A DNA stretch of 64,000 nt from Lactiplantibacillus plajomi (GTDB lineage: Bacteria > Bacillota > Bacilli > Lactobacillales > Lactobacillaceae): assembly GCF_005405405.1 (NCBI RefSeq), contig NZ_BJDZ01000005.1:1-64000 (forward strand), in the 5' to 3' direction. The notes below the pieces were generated by a model. The model had not been told where the DNA came from. It saw only the letters and a list, made by a program, of their open reading frames with translations, and made no database searches. Below are positions 37,234 to 46,618 of this stretch, piece after piece (position 1 is the stretch's first letter; each line of letters begins with the position of its first letter). The position numbers and the translations under genes were made by a program.

Positions 37234-38259
37234 TTAAATAAAGGTAAACGGATCCGTATTAAGCTGTGACGCCACAAATTCGACCGTCCAGCCATTCTCC
37301 GCCTGCCAATTTTTAAACAATTTAGTTAGTTGGTGCTTACAAATGCTTTCAATGTGATGACCGGGATCGACCACCGTTAACCCAGCCGCCAACATATCGT
37401 GACCGGTATGGTAATAAACATCACCCGTGACGTAGGCCTGTGCGCCAGCTGCTAAGGCGGCGTGATAAAACTTACCGCCGTCACCGCCGAGTACTGCCAC
37501 CCGCTTAATTTCTTGTTGCGGATCCTGACAAACCAGTCGTAAGCCACCCACGTTAAAGACCTGCTTGCAATGTTCCGCAAACGCCCGCGCCGTCATCGAC
37601 TGCGCTAAGTCACCCACGCGGCCCATCGTGTACTGGTGGCCACCAGTCAGTAATGGTTCCACTTGGTAGTCCCAAGTCCCGGCATCGACAAACTGATTGA
37701 TGCCGGCCACTGCGGAACTAACCCGGTCCGCCAAAATATCGACCGTAAACTGCTCACCAGAGTTAACCGCGTAACGGTTGACCTTAGCCCCAAAGGAACG
37801 AGTCAAATATTCTTGCGCCGCTTCCACTTGAGCAGTTGGGACGGTCAAGGTCATTTTAACGGCCTGCTCACGGTAGCCCGGAACCAAGCCCTGCACGTTT
37901 TGTAACCCTAACGCAGCTGCCAACCAGTCATTCATGCCGCCCTCCGCACAGTCCAAGTTAGTATGCGCCGCGTAGACTAGAATGTGATGGGCCGCAATTT
38001 CAGCGTACATCGCCTTTTGGGGATCCGAGTAGTCTAAATTGTTGGCCGGCCGAAATATCACCGGGTGATGGGCAAATATCATATCGGCCCCGATCTCAAC
38101 GGCTTCAGCCACGACTTCCGGCCGAACATCTAACGTGACTAAAACCTTGTGCACCGCCTGCTTCGGGTCACCGATTTGCAAACCGATCGGATCATTTTTC
38201 CAGCGTAACTTCAACGGCGCAAATTGTTCAAAGCGCCCGATCAATTCATTCGCTAACAT
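37234..38259 (-). CDS. Nif3-like dinuclear metal-centre hexameric protein
   Basis: A 341-residue protein of the Nif3/DUF34 family. Metal ligands lie in FAHHPVIFRP, AAHTNLDCAEGG and the C-terminal GHHIESI; an internal insert (about 125-225) of the CutA-like kind makes it longer than bacterial short forms. It is sometimes annotated as GTP cyclohydrolase I type 2, which is doubtful. Its start overlaps the trmK stop by 14 bases. The trmK-Nif3 pair is conserved in Firmicutes. Confidence 0.92.
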   Translation of the reverse strand: MLANELIGRFEQFAPLKLRWKNDPIGLQIGDPKQAVHKVLVTLDVRPEVVAEAVEIGADMIFAHHPVIFRPANNLDYSDPQKAMYAEIAAHHILVYAAHTNLDCAEGGMNDWLAAALGLQNVQGLVPGYREQAVKMTLTVPTAQVEAAQEYLTRSFGAKVNRYAVNSGEQFTVDILADRVSSAVAGINQFVDAGTWDYQVEPLLTGGHQYTMGRVGDLAQSMTARAFAEHCKQVFNVGGLRLVCQDPQQEIKRVAVLGGDGGKFYHAALAAGAQAYVTGDVYYHTGHDMLAAGLTVVDPGHHIESICKHQLTKLFKNWQAENGWTVEFVASQLNTDPFTFI

Positions 38260-38953
38260 CTGCTAAGACTCCTTTGATCAACTCAATTTTTTGATTAGCC
38301 GCCGCCAAGTGGGCTGTAGGACTGACCTTGGCGCGTTGCATTTGTGCGACCGCGTGCTGTGCGCGCTGAAGCTCGCGGCGCCACTTTGCCACGAAAACGG
38401 CCGACTTTTCCTGCAATAAATAGGGGCCAAATAAGACTTCCGCTGCCGAATAGCTGACCGGTGTGGTTGTGCGGTCCGCACAAATAATTTCGTAAGTATG
38501 ACCATCTTCCGCGAGAATGCGTTCGGCACTAATGGCAAATTGGTTAGCCGCCAGCCATTCACGCACGGTCGCTTCACCAACGTTCGGTTCTAAGACTAGC
38601 CGTTGCACACCCTTAAGCTGGGCCACACCACTTTCTAAAATATGGCGAATCAAGGGCCCACCCATACCGGCAATCGTGACCGTATCAATCCGGTCATCCG
38701 GTTGAATCGCGGCCAGACCGTCCGCTAAACGGGCTTGCAAGACGTTTTCCAACCCTAAGCGGCTAATTTCACGTCGTGCATTTTCATAGGGACCCCGAAC
38801 GACTTCCCCGGCAACGCCCCAGCTAATTTGTTGATTTAGCGCCAGATTAGCTGGTAAGTAAGCGTGGTCCGAACCAATGTCGGCCAGCCGGGCTCCCGGT
38901 TTGACAAACGACCCCACTACCGCTAATCGCCGTGATAATTGTTTAGCATCCAC
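38246..38953 (-). CDS. trmK: tRNA (adenine-22-N1)-methyltransferase
   Basis: A 235-residue SAM-dependent enzyme methylating A22 of tRNAs. ADIGSDHAYLP binds SAM and VTIAGMGGPLIRHIL holds the catalytic Rossmann motif, followed by a C-terminal coiled coil with REWLAANQF between. I take GTG at 38953 as the start because AGGGG lies 8 bases before it, while the ATG two codons upstream is only 2 bases away. It is coupled to the Nif3-like gene. Confidence 0.92.
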   Translation of the reverse strand: MDAKQLSRRLAVVGSFVKPGARLADIGSDHAYLPANLALNQQISWGVAGEVVRGPYENARREISRLGLENVLQARLADGLAAIQPDDRIDTVTIAGMGGPLIRHILESGVAQLKGVQRLVLEPNVGEATVREWLAANQFAISAERILAEDGHTYEIICADRTTTPVSYSAAEVLFGPYLLQEKSAVFVAKWRRELQRAQHAVAQMQRAKVSPTAHLAAANQKIELIKGVLADVSE

Positions 38954-39151
38954 ACACATAACCCCTAATCTCAAAATTGTTTAATTTAACTAACCACATT
39001 TTACCATGCTTCCGCTTTAAAGCGACTCGCCAGCCAAAAACTTTTTCAGTATTCTAAAGTTTTTTAAGATCTCCTTAACGGACACAATTTCTTAACTTTC
39101 AACTGTCAGACTTAGTTCTAAATTAGCGCACTTGCGAGAAAGTCTGATTAA

Positions 39152-40342
39152 ATGAAAGCCAACCGTCAACCTAAACCCATCCTGCTCGGTCTGAACTTAC
39201 TGGCCGTCCTCCCCCCGGTGGGGATCGCCCTATTAATTTATCTGAGTCGCTGGCAATGGCTCGAACTACTACGGCACCCACAGCGGCTTCGCCACGATCC
39301 CGTTTTATGGTTCTTTGGCGGTTTAATGGTGGTGACCGGGCTCAACTTAACTCGCCACAGTCCCCAAACCGTTTTGTTATCGTTAATCATGTTAGTTGTT
39401 GTACTCAATTTGTGGCTACTCTGCCGTTTTGCCAGTGATTCGATTTCCTTAAACACCTGTCGTGATTTAATTATTCGGTTTGGCTTGTATATTACAATAA
39501 GCGGCAATCTCTTTCATTGGATTAGTATGCCAGCCTGGCTCAAGTTTTTATCCGGCAACCTGTTGTGGGGCTACGCCGCTAACCAAAACCGGTTGTTCGG
39601 TTCGGCCTACAATCCAAACGACGCCTGTTGCTTAATGTTAATTGCCTTGGGCCTCGCGCTTGTCCGGAGAACGATCACTGCGCACGCTAAGCCAACAATT
39701 CACGAACTGGTTACCCTGACCATCCTCGGCATCGGAATCCTTCAAACACAATCACGAACCGGCATTGGTTTAATGGCCATCTTATTTGTCACCGTTTTAT
39801 TTATCCGCTACCGGCGTCACCGCGTCTTGATTATCTTAATCGCCGGCGCTTGTTTAGCGCTCACCCTGACGCTCCTACCACGCCACGGTACCTTACTAGC
39901 GACCCTGGCGACCCGGCTTTCGATTTGGCACAATAGTTTTGCGGTCTTCACCCAGTCACCAATACTTGGTGTGACCTACTACGGCTTTAGCCACCAATAC
40001 CAATTACTGACCGGAACCAGCGTACCGCACGCCCACGATATTTTTTTGATGCTGCTAGCCTCCTTTGGCCTCGTGGGTGGGGGCGGATTCACCATCCTGG
40101 CCATCCGCGGTGGTTGGCAGTTACGGCAAATCTGGCAGCGTTACCGGCCGGATAACGTGCAGTACCTGGTTGTCACGCTACCGTTGATTTTTGCGTACGG
40201 TATCACCGACTTCGTGCTTTCTTCGTTTCAAGTATTGGTCATCGTCCTGCTTCTATTCGCTTATTGGCAACGTGAAACGGTTCAGCAAAAAATCCGGCGA
40301 TCCATTAAGAAAAATTCCAGTGAAAAAAAGGTTACTAGCTAA
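39152..40342 (+). CDS. O-antigen ligase/polymerase-like membrane protein
   Basis: A 396-residue protein with about ten membrane helices. The Wzy_C/O-antigen-ligase region has TQSRTGIGLMA (about 210), SIWHNSFAVFTQSPILGV (about 262-280) and PHAHDIFLMLLASFGLVG (about 295-312). In this family such proteins polymerise or ligate extracellular polysaccharide; in lactobacilli they occur in capsular or exopolysaccharide loci. No glycosyltransferase, flippase or chain-length genes flank it, so the substrate is unclear. It is read from the plus strand, opposite to neighbours, with only a weak GAGAAAG before the ATG. The C-terminal tail is Lys-rich. Confidence 0.82.
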   Translation: MKANRQPKPILLGLNLLAVLPPVGIALLIYLSRWQWLELLRHPQRLRHDPVLWFFGGLMVVTGLNLTRHSPQTVLLSLIMLVVVLNLWLLCRFASDSISLNTCRDLIIRFGLYITISGNLFHWISMPAWLKFLSGNLLWGYAANQNRLFGSAYNPNDACCLMLIALGLALVRRTITAHAKPTIHELVTLTILGIGILQTQSRTGIGLMAILFVTVLFIRYRRHRVLIILIAGACLALTLTLLPRHGTLLATLATRLSIWHNSFAVFTQSPILGVTYYGFSHQYQLLTGTSVPHAHDIFLMLLASFGLVGGGGFTILAIRGGWQLRQIWQRYRPDNVQYLVVTLPLIFAYGITDFVLSSFQVLVIVLLLFAYWQRETVQQKIRRSIKKNSSEKKVTS

Positions 40343-40411
40343 ATTCGCGTATTTAACAAGTGTCGGGTAACTTTTACCGACCAATCAATTTGAATGTTTG
40401 GAGGCCTACTT

Positions 40412-41272
40412 ATGATCCAGTCCCAGTTAAAATCCATATTAGAAGACCGTACCATTTCCAATGATGAATTTGCCAGTATGACCGGTATCAACCCGCAAAC
40501 ACTCACAAAATTATTATCGGGACGCGCTAAGAGCATTTCGTTCAGTAATCTCAATACGATTGCCCGCGTCCTGGACATGAATCTCGACGACTTATTCGTT
40601 GTGACCCCCGACCTTGATTTGGAACTGACGTTAACCACGCTCGATTGCGAAAAACAGTTCTTTTCGGGCACGATTCACTTCATCGACCACGATCAAAGTC
40701 TGATTACCGACCTATCGTTGACCGGCCGCTACCACCAGTCGGGACCGCTCTTTACCTTTACGATCAACGATGCCTTTGATAGTGAACTCGGTGCGGACGG
40801 TATCGCCGCACGCTTGGATGAGCTCCAACCACTCCCCGTCATGACGGCTACTAAACAGCACTTAATCAATTTACTAAACCGCTATCCCGAGCAACAAGCT
40901 TGGTTTGAACCCGAGGGCATGCCGCTGAGCGCTCAACCAACTGACACCGAGCTTGAACGTTACCTCCAAGTTGGTAACCTAATTGCACGCACCCAGTACG
41001 AGAAATTACACCGGCTACTCGAACCACTGGTCATGAATTTCCTGGCCGCCGTTTACCACGACTTCCCCGATTTTTTGGGCGATTCTCAGGCCACGGCCTT
41101 ACCCTGGGGCGCTGCGGATACATTCCACGTCTTCAACTTCGTCCTCGCGGAAAGTCCGGAATCGCTGGCCAACAACGGGATCAAAAAGCGGCAAGAACAG
41201 TTGCGCCAACAGCACGCCTTTCCAGTCAGCTATACCAGTCTCGATGTGATTAGTTATTTTTCAAACGACTAA
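40412..41272 (+). CDS. XRE-type helix-turn-helix regulator with large C-terminal domain
   Basis: A 286-residue protein. The N-terminal 60 residues are a compact helix-turn-helix (ISNDEFASMTGINPQTLTKLLSG...NLNTIARVLDMNLDDLF). The other 220 residues show no motif I recognise; there is a hydrophobic, Trp/Phe/Pro-containing helical region late in the chain (VMNFLAAVYHDFPDFLG). TTGGAGG precedes the ATG at 40412. It follows the O-antigen-ligase-like gene by 69 bases on the same strand. Possible roles include sensing a ligand or regulating that gene; neither is shown. Confidence 0.8.
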   Translation: MIQSQLKSILEDRTISNDEFASMTGINPQTLTKLLSGRAKSISFSNLNTIARVLDMNLDDLFVVTPDLDLELTLTTLDCEKQFFSGTIHFIDHDQSLITDLSLTGRYHQSGPLFTFTINDAFDSELGADGIAARLDELQPLPVMTATKQHLINLLNRYPEQQAWFEPEGMPLSAQPTDTELERYLQVGNLIARTQYEKLHRLLEPLVMNFLAAVYHDFPDFLGDSQATALPWGAADTFHVFNFVLAESPESLANNGIKKRQEQLRQQHAFPVSYTSLDVISYFSND

Positions 41273-41387
41273 CCACCGTTTAGCTTAGACTATCAGTGGG
41301 TTGTAATCCGTTGGTCAACGGTAGCCGATCCGTTTCCACTAAGCCAATCAATTTCACTGACACTGTAAAACTAATTATAGTAGCAAT

Positions 41388-41424
41388 AAGGCCTCACCAA
41401 CTATTTTCAAGCTGGTGAGGCCTT
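41388..41424. terminator. Bidirectional hairpin terminator between the XRE gene and DASS fragment
   Basis: AAGGCCTCACCA and TGGTGAGGCCTT form a 12-bp perfect stem. It lies between two convergent genes. T runs are short on both sides, so termination may be incomplete. Confidence 0.65.
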
Positions 41425-41437
41425 TAAATTGAATAAC

Positions 41438-42040
41438 TTACCAGTAACCAATCACTTTTGTCCATAAGAGTCCGCCACCGAGCCAGATGACGTTGAACAG
41501 TACCCCAAAGATGGCGCTCAATTGCCACCAATCCTTAGAACTAACGTACCCAGTCGTGGATAACATAGCTGCCGGTCCCGCCGAATACGGGGTTGTTGAA
41601 CAGAAAATTGAACCGGCCCAGCCAAGCATTAACCCGGCCATTAATTTCGGCACCCCAGCGCCCAGCGCGATTGACAAAAATCCGGCCAATAACGCTGAGA
41701 TTTGGGTCGAAATGCTTGGAAACATGTAGTGTAAGTAAAAGTAAACTAAGAACAAGATCACCAGCACCCAAACCCAGTTAACGCCGGCTAACAGGTTGCC
41801 TAACGTTTTGGAGAACCACGGGAAAAAGCCGAGGGTGGTCAATTTCGCCGACATCAACATGATAATGGATAACCAAATCAGTAAGCTCCAAGCACCCTTT
41901 TGGGCCATCATGTCCTTCACACTAATGACCCCGGTTGCTAGTAAAATTGAAACTGCAATGAAACCGACCATCGTCGCGTCAATTCCAATTTTGGACCCGA
42001 CCAACCATAGCACTAAGGCTAAAATGAAAACGGTTGCCAT
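41438..42040 (-). pseudogene. C-terminal half of a DASS-family anion:sodium symporter
   Basis: The 200-residue frame begins MATVFILALVLWLVGSKIGIDAT and carries MMAQKGAWSLLIWLS and the CSTTPYSAGPAAML signature of divalent-anion symporters (citrate, malate, 2-oxoglutarate type). Intact members have about 470 residues; only the second inverted repeat is present. Reading upstream from the ATG, the frame continues for at least four codons (AEKI) into the 3' end of the recombinase gene, where it overlaps by 22 bases. The N-terminal half is not found in the window. A half-length carrier is unlikely to work. Confidence 0.8.
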
Positions 42041-42582
42041 AATTTTCTCTGCAATTGTTGTTCAATATTATCTCGTTCGATGCCAATATAGCGTTTGGTC
42101 ACCTGCTCACTGGAATGGTTAAAAATCATCATTAACCCCGCAATGTCATGGGTCTGTTGATAATAATGGTAACCAAACGTTTTCCGTAAAGTGTGGGTGC
42201 CGATATCTTCCCGTCCCAAGAAACGGCCGGCCGTTTGAAAAGCCCTGTAAACCCCGTTGACGGTAATGGCATTTTGACCACGACCACTCGGAAAGAGCGG
42301 TTCACAATCAAGCCGATTACGCGTATAGTGACTTAATTCCCGCCGTAAATTTTTTAAATACAACCAGCGTTTTTTTCCAGTCTTTTGTTCAACAATCATG
42401 ACCCGGTCACGGTTACGCACTTGGCCTACGGTTAATTTCAAAATATCACTCATTCGCAGGCCGGTATTAATCCCAAATAAGACAATCATCCGGTTGCGCC
42501 GACCATGATTAGTGCGCGAAACGGCCCACAAAAAGTCTTCAATTTCGGTGGTCGTACGCAACGGTTCAACGTTATAATACAT
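42019..42582 (-). CDS. Short tyrosine recombinase/integrase
   Basis: A 187-residue catalytic domain without the usual N-terminal arm and core-binding domains. The catalytic residues are present: Arg in NTGLRMSDIL, a Lys in QKTGKKRWLYL, HTLRKTFGYHY, the NHSSEQ His region and Tyr in TKRYIGI. GAGGGATG precedes the ATG. Its last codons overlap the truncated transporter gene. Members of this short type occur in lactobacilli, often solitary. Whether it is active or produced by fusion at the DASS site is unknown; no attachment-site repeats are obvious. Confidence 0.85.
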   Translation of the reverse strand: MYYNVEPLRTTTEIEDFLWAVSRTNHGRRNRMIVLFGINTGLRMSDILKLTVGQVRNRDRVMIVEQKTGKKRWLYLKNLRRELSHYTRNRLDCEPLFPSGRGQNAITVNGVYRAFQTAGRFLGREDIGTHTLRKTFGYHYYQQTHDIAGLMMIFNHSSEQVTKRYIGIERDNIEQQLQRKLWQPFSF

Positions 42583-42716
42583 TTTGCTTCATCCCTCGAC
42601 AATCGCGTTTTCCTAAAAATGACTGCGCCACTCATCACAACGACAATCGGTCTACGAATTATTTCACTTAAAACCAACCAGTTACCATGCCACTCTGCTG
42701 ACACCGCTAAAAGAAC

Positions 42717-42749
42717 AACCGGCACGTCATTGAACCCAGCGTGCCGGTT
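42717..42749 (-). terminator. Intrinsic terminator after the MarR gene
   Basis: On the minus strand AACCGGCACG and CGTGCCGGTT form a 10-bp stem, then GTTCTTTTAG. It begins 5 bases past the MarR stop codon. Confidence 0.75.
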
Positions 42750-42754
42750 AATCC

Positions 42755-43150
42755 TTAATATTTGCGGTTTAGGTAGGTAATCTGGTCGGTAAATTCTTGA
42801 GCGGTCGGCGATTGCAAGGATGCCGTTAATTCCTTTGCCACCGTTGCCATCCGTGCCTGACCAGTTTCCGTCAGCGTCAAGCAGCGCAAACGCCGATCTG
42901 GTAAAACCGGTTCACTCTGGATCCAGTTTTCCTGCGTCAACGTCCCAATCGACTGAGCCAACGACCCCTTCGAAACGTCCAGCGCCTTAGCCACTTCTCC
43001 AATCGGTCTGGCCGGATTTTGAAGCACATAAATTAAAATCCGCAACTCGTTCAAACTAAGTCCGCTCTGACCGGACCAGTTATTCGTTACCCGTTTTAAT
43101 AGCCGCTCCAACCGCATTACGTCCAAAATATAACCATAAGTGTTCTCCAT
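42755..43150 (-). CDS. MarR family transcriptional regulator
   Basis: A 131-residue winged-helix protein. LSLNELRILIYVLQNPARPIGEVAKALDVSKGSLAQSIGTL is the recognition region, and PVLPDRRLRCLTLTETGQ forms the wing. GGAGGG lies before the ATG. It sits in a probably mobile or variable stretch and is monocistronic, ended by a terminator. A large inverted repeat lies 55-85 bases upstream, a possible autoregulatory site. The ligand and targets are unknown. Confidence 0.88.
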   Translation of the reverse strand: MENTYGYILDVMRLERLLKRVTNNWSGQSGLSLNELRILIYVLQNPARPIGEVAKALDVSKGSLAQSIGTLTQENWIQSEPVLPDRRLRCLTLTETGQARMATVAKELTASLQSPTAQEFTDQITYLNRKY

Positions 43151-43204
43151 GTGATGACACCCTCCTAACTCGTTTTTGCTTACGTCGTTGCAATCATCAG
43201 TTAC

Positions 43205-43234
43205 TTCGCACGATTTTTGAAAAAATCGTGCGAA
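43205..43234. repeat. Perfect 14-bp inverted repeat upstream of the MarR gene
   Basis: TTCGCACGATTTTT, two bases (GA) and AAAAATCGTGCGAA. Outer ATCAGT (43196-43201) and ACTGAT (43234-43239) extend the symmetry. There is no T run on either side that would make it a standard terminator. It could be an operator or a leader hairpin for the MarR gene. Confidence 0.7.
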
Positions 43235-43488
43235 CTGATTGCCGTTATAATTGGGTTTAGGCGAATAATCGGCTCATTTTTAACGTGAAATAACTTTCCG
43301 AATGCTCGTAATACCAGTCAGTCATACGCATAAAACTTTCAAAAAAAATGCGAATTATTTACCATAATCAATAGTTTACTGAACTAACAAACTCAATTAC
43401 GATTTTAATTATTACATAATCTAGCAATTTATACAAACTTATCTTGTAAGCGACGCCAAGTCCGGTTAAATCAACTTAAAGACACAGC

Positions 43489-43518
43489 GTTAATCATTAT
43501 TAAGCCATAATGATTAAC
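43489..43518. repeat. 11-bp inverted repeat GTTAATCATTA / TAATGATTAAC
   Basis: GTTAATCATTA, an 8-base spacer and TAATGATTAAC, directly followed by a second palindrome CCATTA-C-TAATGG at 43519-43531. The pair lies 30 bases from the rpoD terminator and over 300 bases upstream of the MarR gene. Function unknown. Confidence 0.6.
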
Positions 43519-43548
43519 CCATTACTAATGGTTTGTAATAATGAAACT

Positions 43549-43577
43549 AAAAAAGCCCACCGTTTCCGGTAGACTTT
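43549..43577 (-). terminator. Intrinsic terminator after rpoD
   Basis: On the minus strand AAGTCTACCG-GAAA-CGGTGGGCTT followed by TTTT. It lies 14 bases past the rpoD stop. Confidence 0.85.
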
Positions 43578-43590
43578 GACGAGCTTGTAA

Positions 43591-44700
43591 CTATTCTAAG
43601 AAATCCTTTAATTGCTTACTACGTGATGGGTGACGTAACTTGCGTAACGCCTTGGCTTCAATTTGACGAATCCGTTCACGGGTGACACCGAAGACCTTAC
43701 CAACTTCTTCCAAAGTCCGGGTCCGACCGTCATCCAGGCCAAACCGCAACCGTAAGACGTTTTCTTCCCGATCAGTCAACGTGTCCAAAACCCCTTCGAG
43801 TTGTTCCTTTAACAATTCGTAAGCGGCGGCGTCGGCTGGTGAAGTCGCGTCCTGGTCTTCAATGAAATCGCCTAAGTGCGAGTCGTCCTCTTCACCAATT
43901 GGGGTTTCCAATGAAACTGGTTCTTGCGCGATCTTCAAAATTTCCCGAACTTTTTCGGTCGGCATATCCATTTCGGCCCCAATTTCTTCGGGGGTTGGTT
44001 CACGCCCAAGGTCTTGCAATAACTGCCGTTGAATCCGAATCAACTTGTTGATGGTTTCAACCATGTGAACCGGAATCCGAATCGTCCGGGCCTGGTCGGC
44101 AATTGCCCGCGTAATCGCTTGCCGAATCCACCAAGTGGCGTAGGTTGAAAACTTGAACCCTTTGCGGTAATCAAATTTTTCCACGGCCTTCATCAAGCCC
44201 ATGTTACCTTCTTGAATCAGGTCAAGAAATTGCATCCCACGGCCGACGTAACGCTTAGCGATTGAAACCACCAACCGTAAGTTAGCTTCGGCCAATTCTT
44301 GCTTAGCCGTTTCGTCACCCTGTTCGATCCGCAAGGCAAGCGCCACTTCTTCGTCGGCCGTTAGTAAATCGACCCGGCCAATTTCTTTAAGATACATCCG
44401 AACGGGGTCGTTAATCTTAATCCCCGAAGCGGAACCCGCGTTACTTAATTCCTTCTTGCTGACCTTTTTTACGCTCTTAACGGCGCGGGCATCGGGTTCA
44501 CCCTTTTCATCGACAACGCTGATCCCAGCATCCTCGACTTTTTGTAATAACTTATCAATTCCGGTTGCATCCAATTTATAAGGCGCCGCCAGTTTATCGG
44601 ACAATTCGTCGTATTGAATACTGCCCTTCTTCTTGTAGTCCTTGATCAGCGCTTTAACGGCCTTGTTGTATTCCGTTGTTGATGATTTTGCATTTGCCAT
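43591..44700 (-). CDS. rpoD: RNA polymerase primary sigma factor (sigma-A)
   Basis: A 369-residue sigma-70 factor. Region 1.1 (about 1-75), region 1.2 ([13 protein letters not shown]), region 2 with the -10-binding [21 protein letters not shown], region 3 and region 4.2 ([30 protein letters not shown]) are complete. It is 11 bases downstream of dnaG, the conserved dnaG-rpoD pair. The promoters described in this window fit this factor. Confidence 0.98.
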   Translation of the reverse strand: MANAKSSTTEYNKAVKALIKDYKKKGSIQYDELSDKLAAPYKLDATGIDKLLQKVEDAGISVVDEKGEPDARAVKSVKKVSKKELSNAGSASGIKINDPVRMYLKEIGRVDLLTADEEVALALRIEQGDETAKQELAEANLRLVVSIAKRYVGRGMQFLDLIQEGNMGLMKAVEKFDYRKGFKFSTYATWWIRQAITRAIADQARTIRIPVHMVETINKLIRIQRQLLQDLGREPTPEEIGAEMDMPTEKVREILKIAQEPVSLETPIGEEDDSHLGDFIEDQDATSPADAAAYELLKEQLEGVLDTLTDREENVLRLRFGLDDGRTRTLEEVGKVFGVTRERIRQIEAKALRKLRHPSRSKQLKDFLE

Positions 44701-44711
44701 GTAGGAGCCTC

Positions 44712-46565
44712 CTATAAGTTGTCAGCTTGTTGTACCTGCTGTTGTTGCCGGTATAACTCAATTAATGCCAAGGTTAGCTTTTGCACGAGATCGTGATTAC
44801 CAATCTGCTTGGCCGCCGTTAATTCGGCTTTTTTACCATTAATTTGTTCAACGAGCGGTTGTTGATTCATGATGACGTTGACCAGGTCCGCAATTTCTTC
44901 TTTCGAAGTCGTCTCGGACACGTCCATAAACTCGAGTTCCGTCAAAACCGGTTGCAGACGGGCATCCGTCATAAAATCGGTAAAGTTAGCGAGCTCAAAT
45001 TGATTATGGGTTTTAAAGTACGCCTCAGCGTAAACTAAAATCTGCTGATACGAATCATGAACGAAGTGAAAGCCGGCGATGGCCATCACCCGCAACCAAA
45101 CGTCGTGGTCGTGCAGTAGGCGGTACAGTAGTAGCCGTTCCGCCTTTTCGACCCGACTAAGTGGACCAGCCTGACGGTTATTGTCGTCAACCGTTGGTGG
45201 CGGCGGTGTCGGTACTTCGGCTTGCCGTGGCACCCGGCGTACCGACTGCTGACCAATCAACGATTGAAGTTGTTGTTTCAAATCGTCCTTGGCGATGCCA
45301 AACTCCGCCACGAGTTGGTTCAAATATAAGTCCCGCTCCACGTTGGATCCTAGCGGCGCCAACTGCTTCAACACCGTTCCAATATAAGTCAACTGGTCCT
45401 GCGTATTTTGCAGGTTCAAACCGTGCCGCAAAAACTGCATTTCAAACGCGGTCGGCGTTTGCTTACCATCAGCAAAGACCTGCACAAACTTTTCCTGACC
45501 AGCGTGCCGTAAATATTCATCGGGGTCCATCCCGTCCGGCATTTGAATAACGCCTAGATTAAGCCGGCTGTTACCCGCCAATAGTTTCAGCGCCCGATCG
45601 GTAGCTTTCTGACCGGGTAAGTCGCTGTCGTAGGCGATGTACAGCTGGTCGGTGACCCGTTCCAACATATAAATCTGTTCGTTGGTCAGGCTGGTCCCCA
45701 TTGAAGCGACCCCGTTTTGAATCCCGGCACGGTACGCCGCAATCACGTCCATGAAGCCTTCAAACAACACGATCGACTTCCGCTGCCGAACCGCTTTACG
45801 CGCAATGTCGAAATTAAACAACACGTTTCGCTTATTAAACAGCTTAGTTTCCGGACTATTCAAATACTTTGGTTCATCCGAGGACTTAGTCAAAATCCGC
45901 CCCGAAAAGGCGATCACCCGGCCACTTGCGTCCTTAATCGGAAAGAGCACCCTATCCACAAACCGGTCCCGTAGCGCGCCCTCCTGGTTTTCAATAAACA
46001 GCCCCGACTGCCGCAATAGTTGGTAGTCAACGTCGTGTTCCTTAAAAAAATCTAGCAACAACCGATTTTTTGGCGCGTAACCAATCCCAAAGGTTGCGAT
46101 GGTCTGGTCATCCAGCCCGTGCTGGTGTAAATAGTCCAGCGCCGGCTCACCTAATTCCGTATTGACTAAAATATGTTGATACATCTTCGCACTGTCCGCG
46201 TAAAGGCTTAATAGGTCAGCTTGTTGCTGATCCTTAGGTGCCCGTGGCTGACTGGCAGCGGTATAGGCGCTCGGTAAGTCCACGTGTCCAAAATCCGCGA
46301 CCTTGACCACGGCTTCCGGAAACGATAGATTTTCGAGGTCCATTATAAAGGAAAAAACGTTACCGCCGCGACCACAACTAAAACAGTGAAAGATTTGTTT
46401 CTGCTCATTGACGGAAAAGGACGGTGTCCGTTCTTCGTGGAACGGACAGAGGCCAAATAAGTTCTTACCCGCTTTTTTGAGTTGAACGTATTGCCCAACA
46501 AAATCCGCGATATTAACCGCGGAACGCACCTGATCAACTTTCTCCTCAGGAATCCGATTGGCCAA
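44712..46565 (-). CDS. dnaG: DNA primase
   Basis: A 617-residue primase. Zinc-binding domain [11 protein letters not shown]...[11 protein letters not shown] (about 40-68), the RNA polymerase/TOPRIM core with [13 protein letters not shown] and [14 protein letters not shown] (about 250-330) and a C-terminal helicase-binding region. I use TTG at 46565 ([15 protein letters not shown]), because GGGGTGG lies just before it and family alignment begins there; the frame upstream lacks homology. It is followed by rpoD. A promoter and hairpin leader precede it. Confidence 0.95.
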   Translation of the reverse strand: MANRIPEEKVDQVRSAVNIADFVGQYVQLKKAGKNLFGLCPFHEERTPSFSVNEQKQIFHCFSCGRGGNVFSFIMDLENLSFPEAVVKVADFGHVDLPSAYTAASQPRAPKDQQQADLLSLYADSAKMYQHILVNTELGEPALDYLHQHGLDDQTIATFGIGYAPKNRLLLDFFKEHDVDYQLLRQSGLFIENQEGALRDRFVDRVLFPIKDASGRVIAFSGRILTKSSDEPKYLNSPETKLFNKRNVLFNFDIARKAVRQRKSIVLFEGFMDVIAAYRAGIQNGVASMGTSLTNEQIYMLERVTDQLYIAYDSDLPGQKATDRALKLLAGNSRLNLGVIQMPDGMDPDEYLRHAGQEKFVQVFADGKQTPTAFEMQFLRHGLNLQNTQDQLTYIGTVLKQLAPLGSNVERDLYLNQLVAEFGIAKDDLKQQLQSLIGQQSVRRVPRQAEVPTPPPPTVDDNNRQAGPLSRVEKAERLLLYRLLHDHDVWLRVMAIAGFHFVHDSYQQILVYAEAYFKTHNQFELANFTDFMTDARLQPVLTELEFMDVSETTSKEEIADLVNVIMNQQPLVEQINGKKAELTAAKQIGNHDLVQKLTLALIELYRQQQQVQQADNL

Positions 46566-46618
46566 ACTGCCACCCCATTTCTGTTCCAACCGCCAAAACA
46601 ATCCGGCCCACAACTATC

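Larger units (their letters stand above)
43235..43590. other. AT-rich intergenic region between the MarR gene and rpoD
   Basis: About 350 bases with no supported gene. It contains an 11-bp inverted repeat (43489-43518), an adjacent CCATTA-C-TAATGG (43519-43531), and the rpoD terminator (43549-43577). The rest is AT-rich, without clear promoter or coding pattern on either strand. Confidence 0.6.

Noticed and set aside
39152-41272. O-antigen-ligase-like gene plus XRE regulator as an anti-phage system
   Set aside because: There is no nuclease, toxin, NTPase or other effector, and the membrane protein has clear polysaccharide-polymerase motifs.
41308-41321. Palindrome CCGTTGGTCAACGG behind the XRE gene
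   Set aside because: Too short, with no T tract or nearby promoter; likely chance or a minor hairpin.
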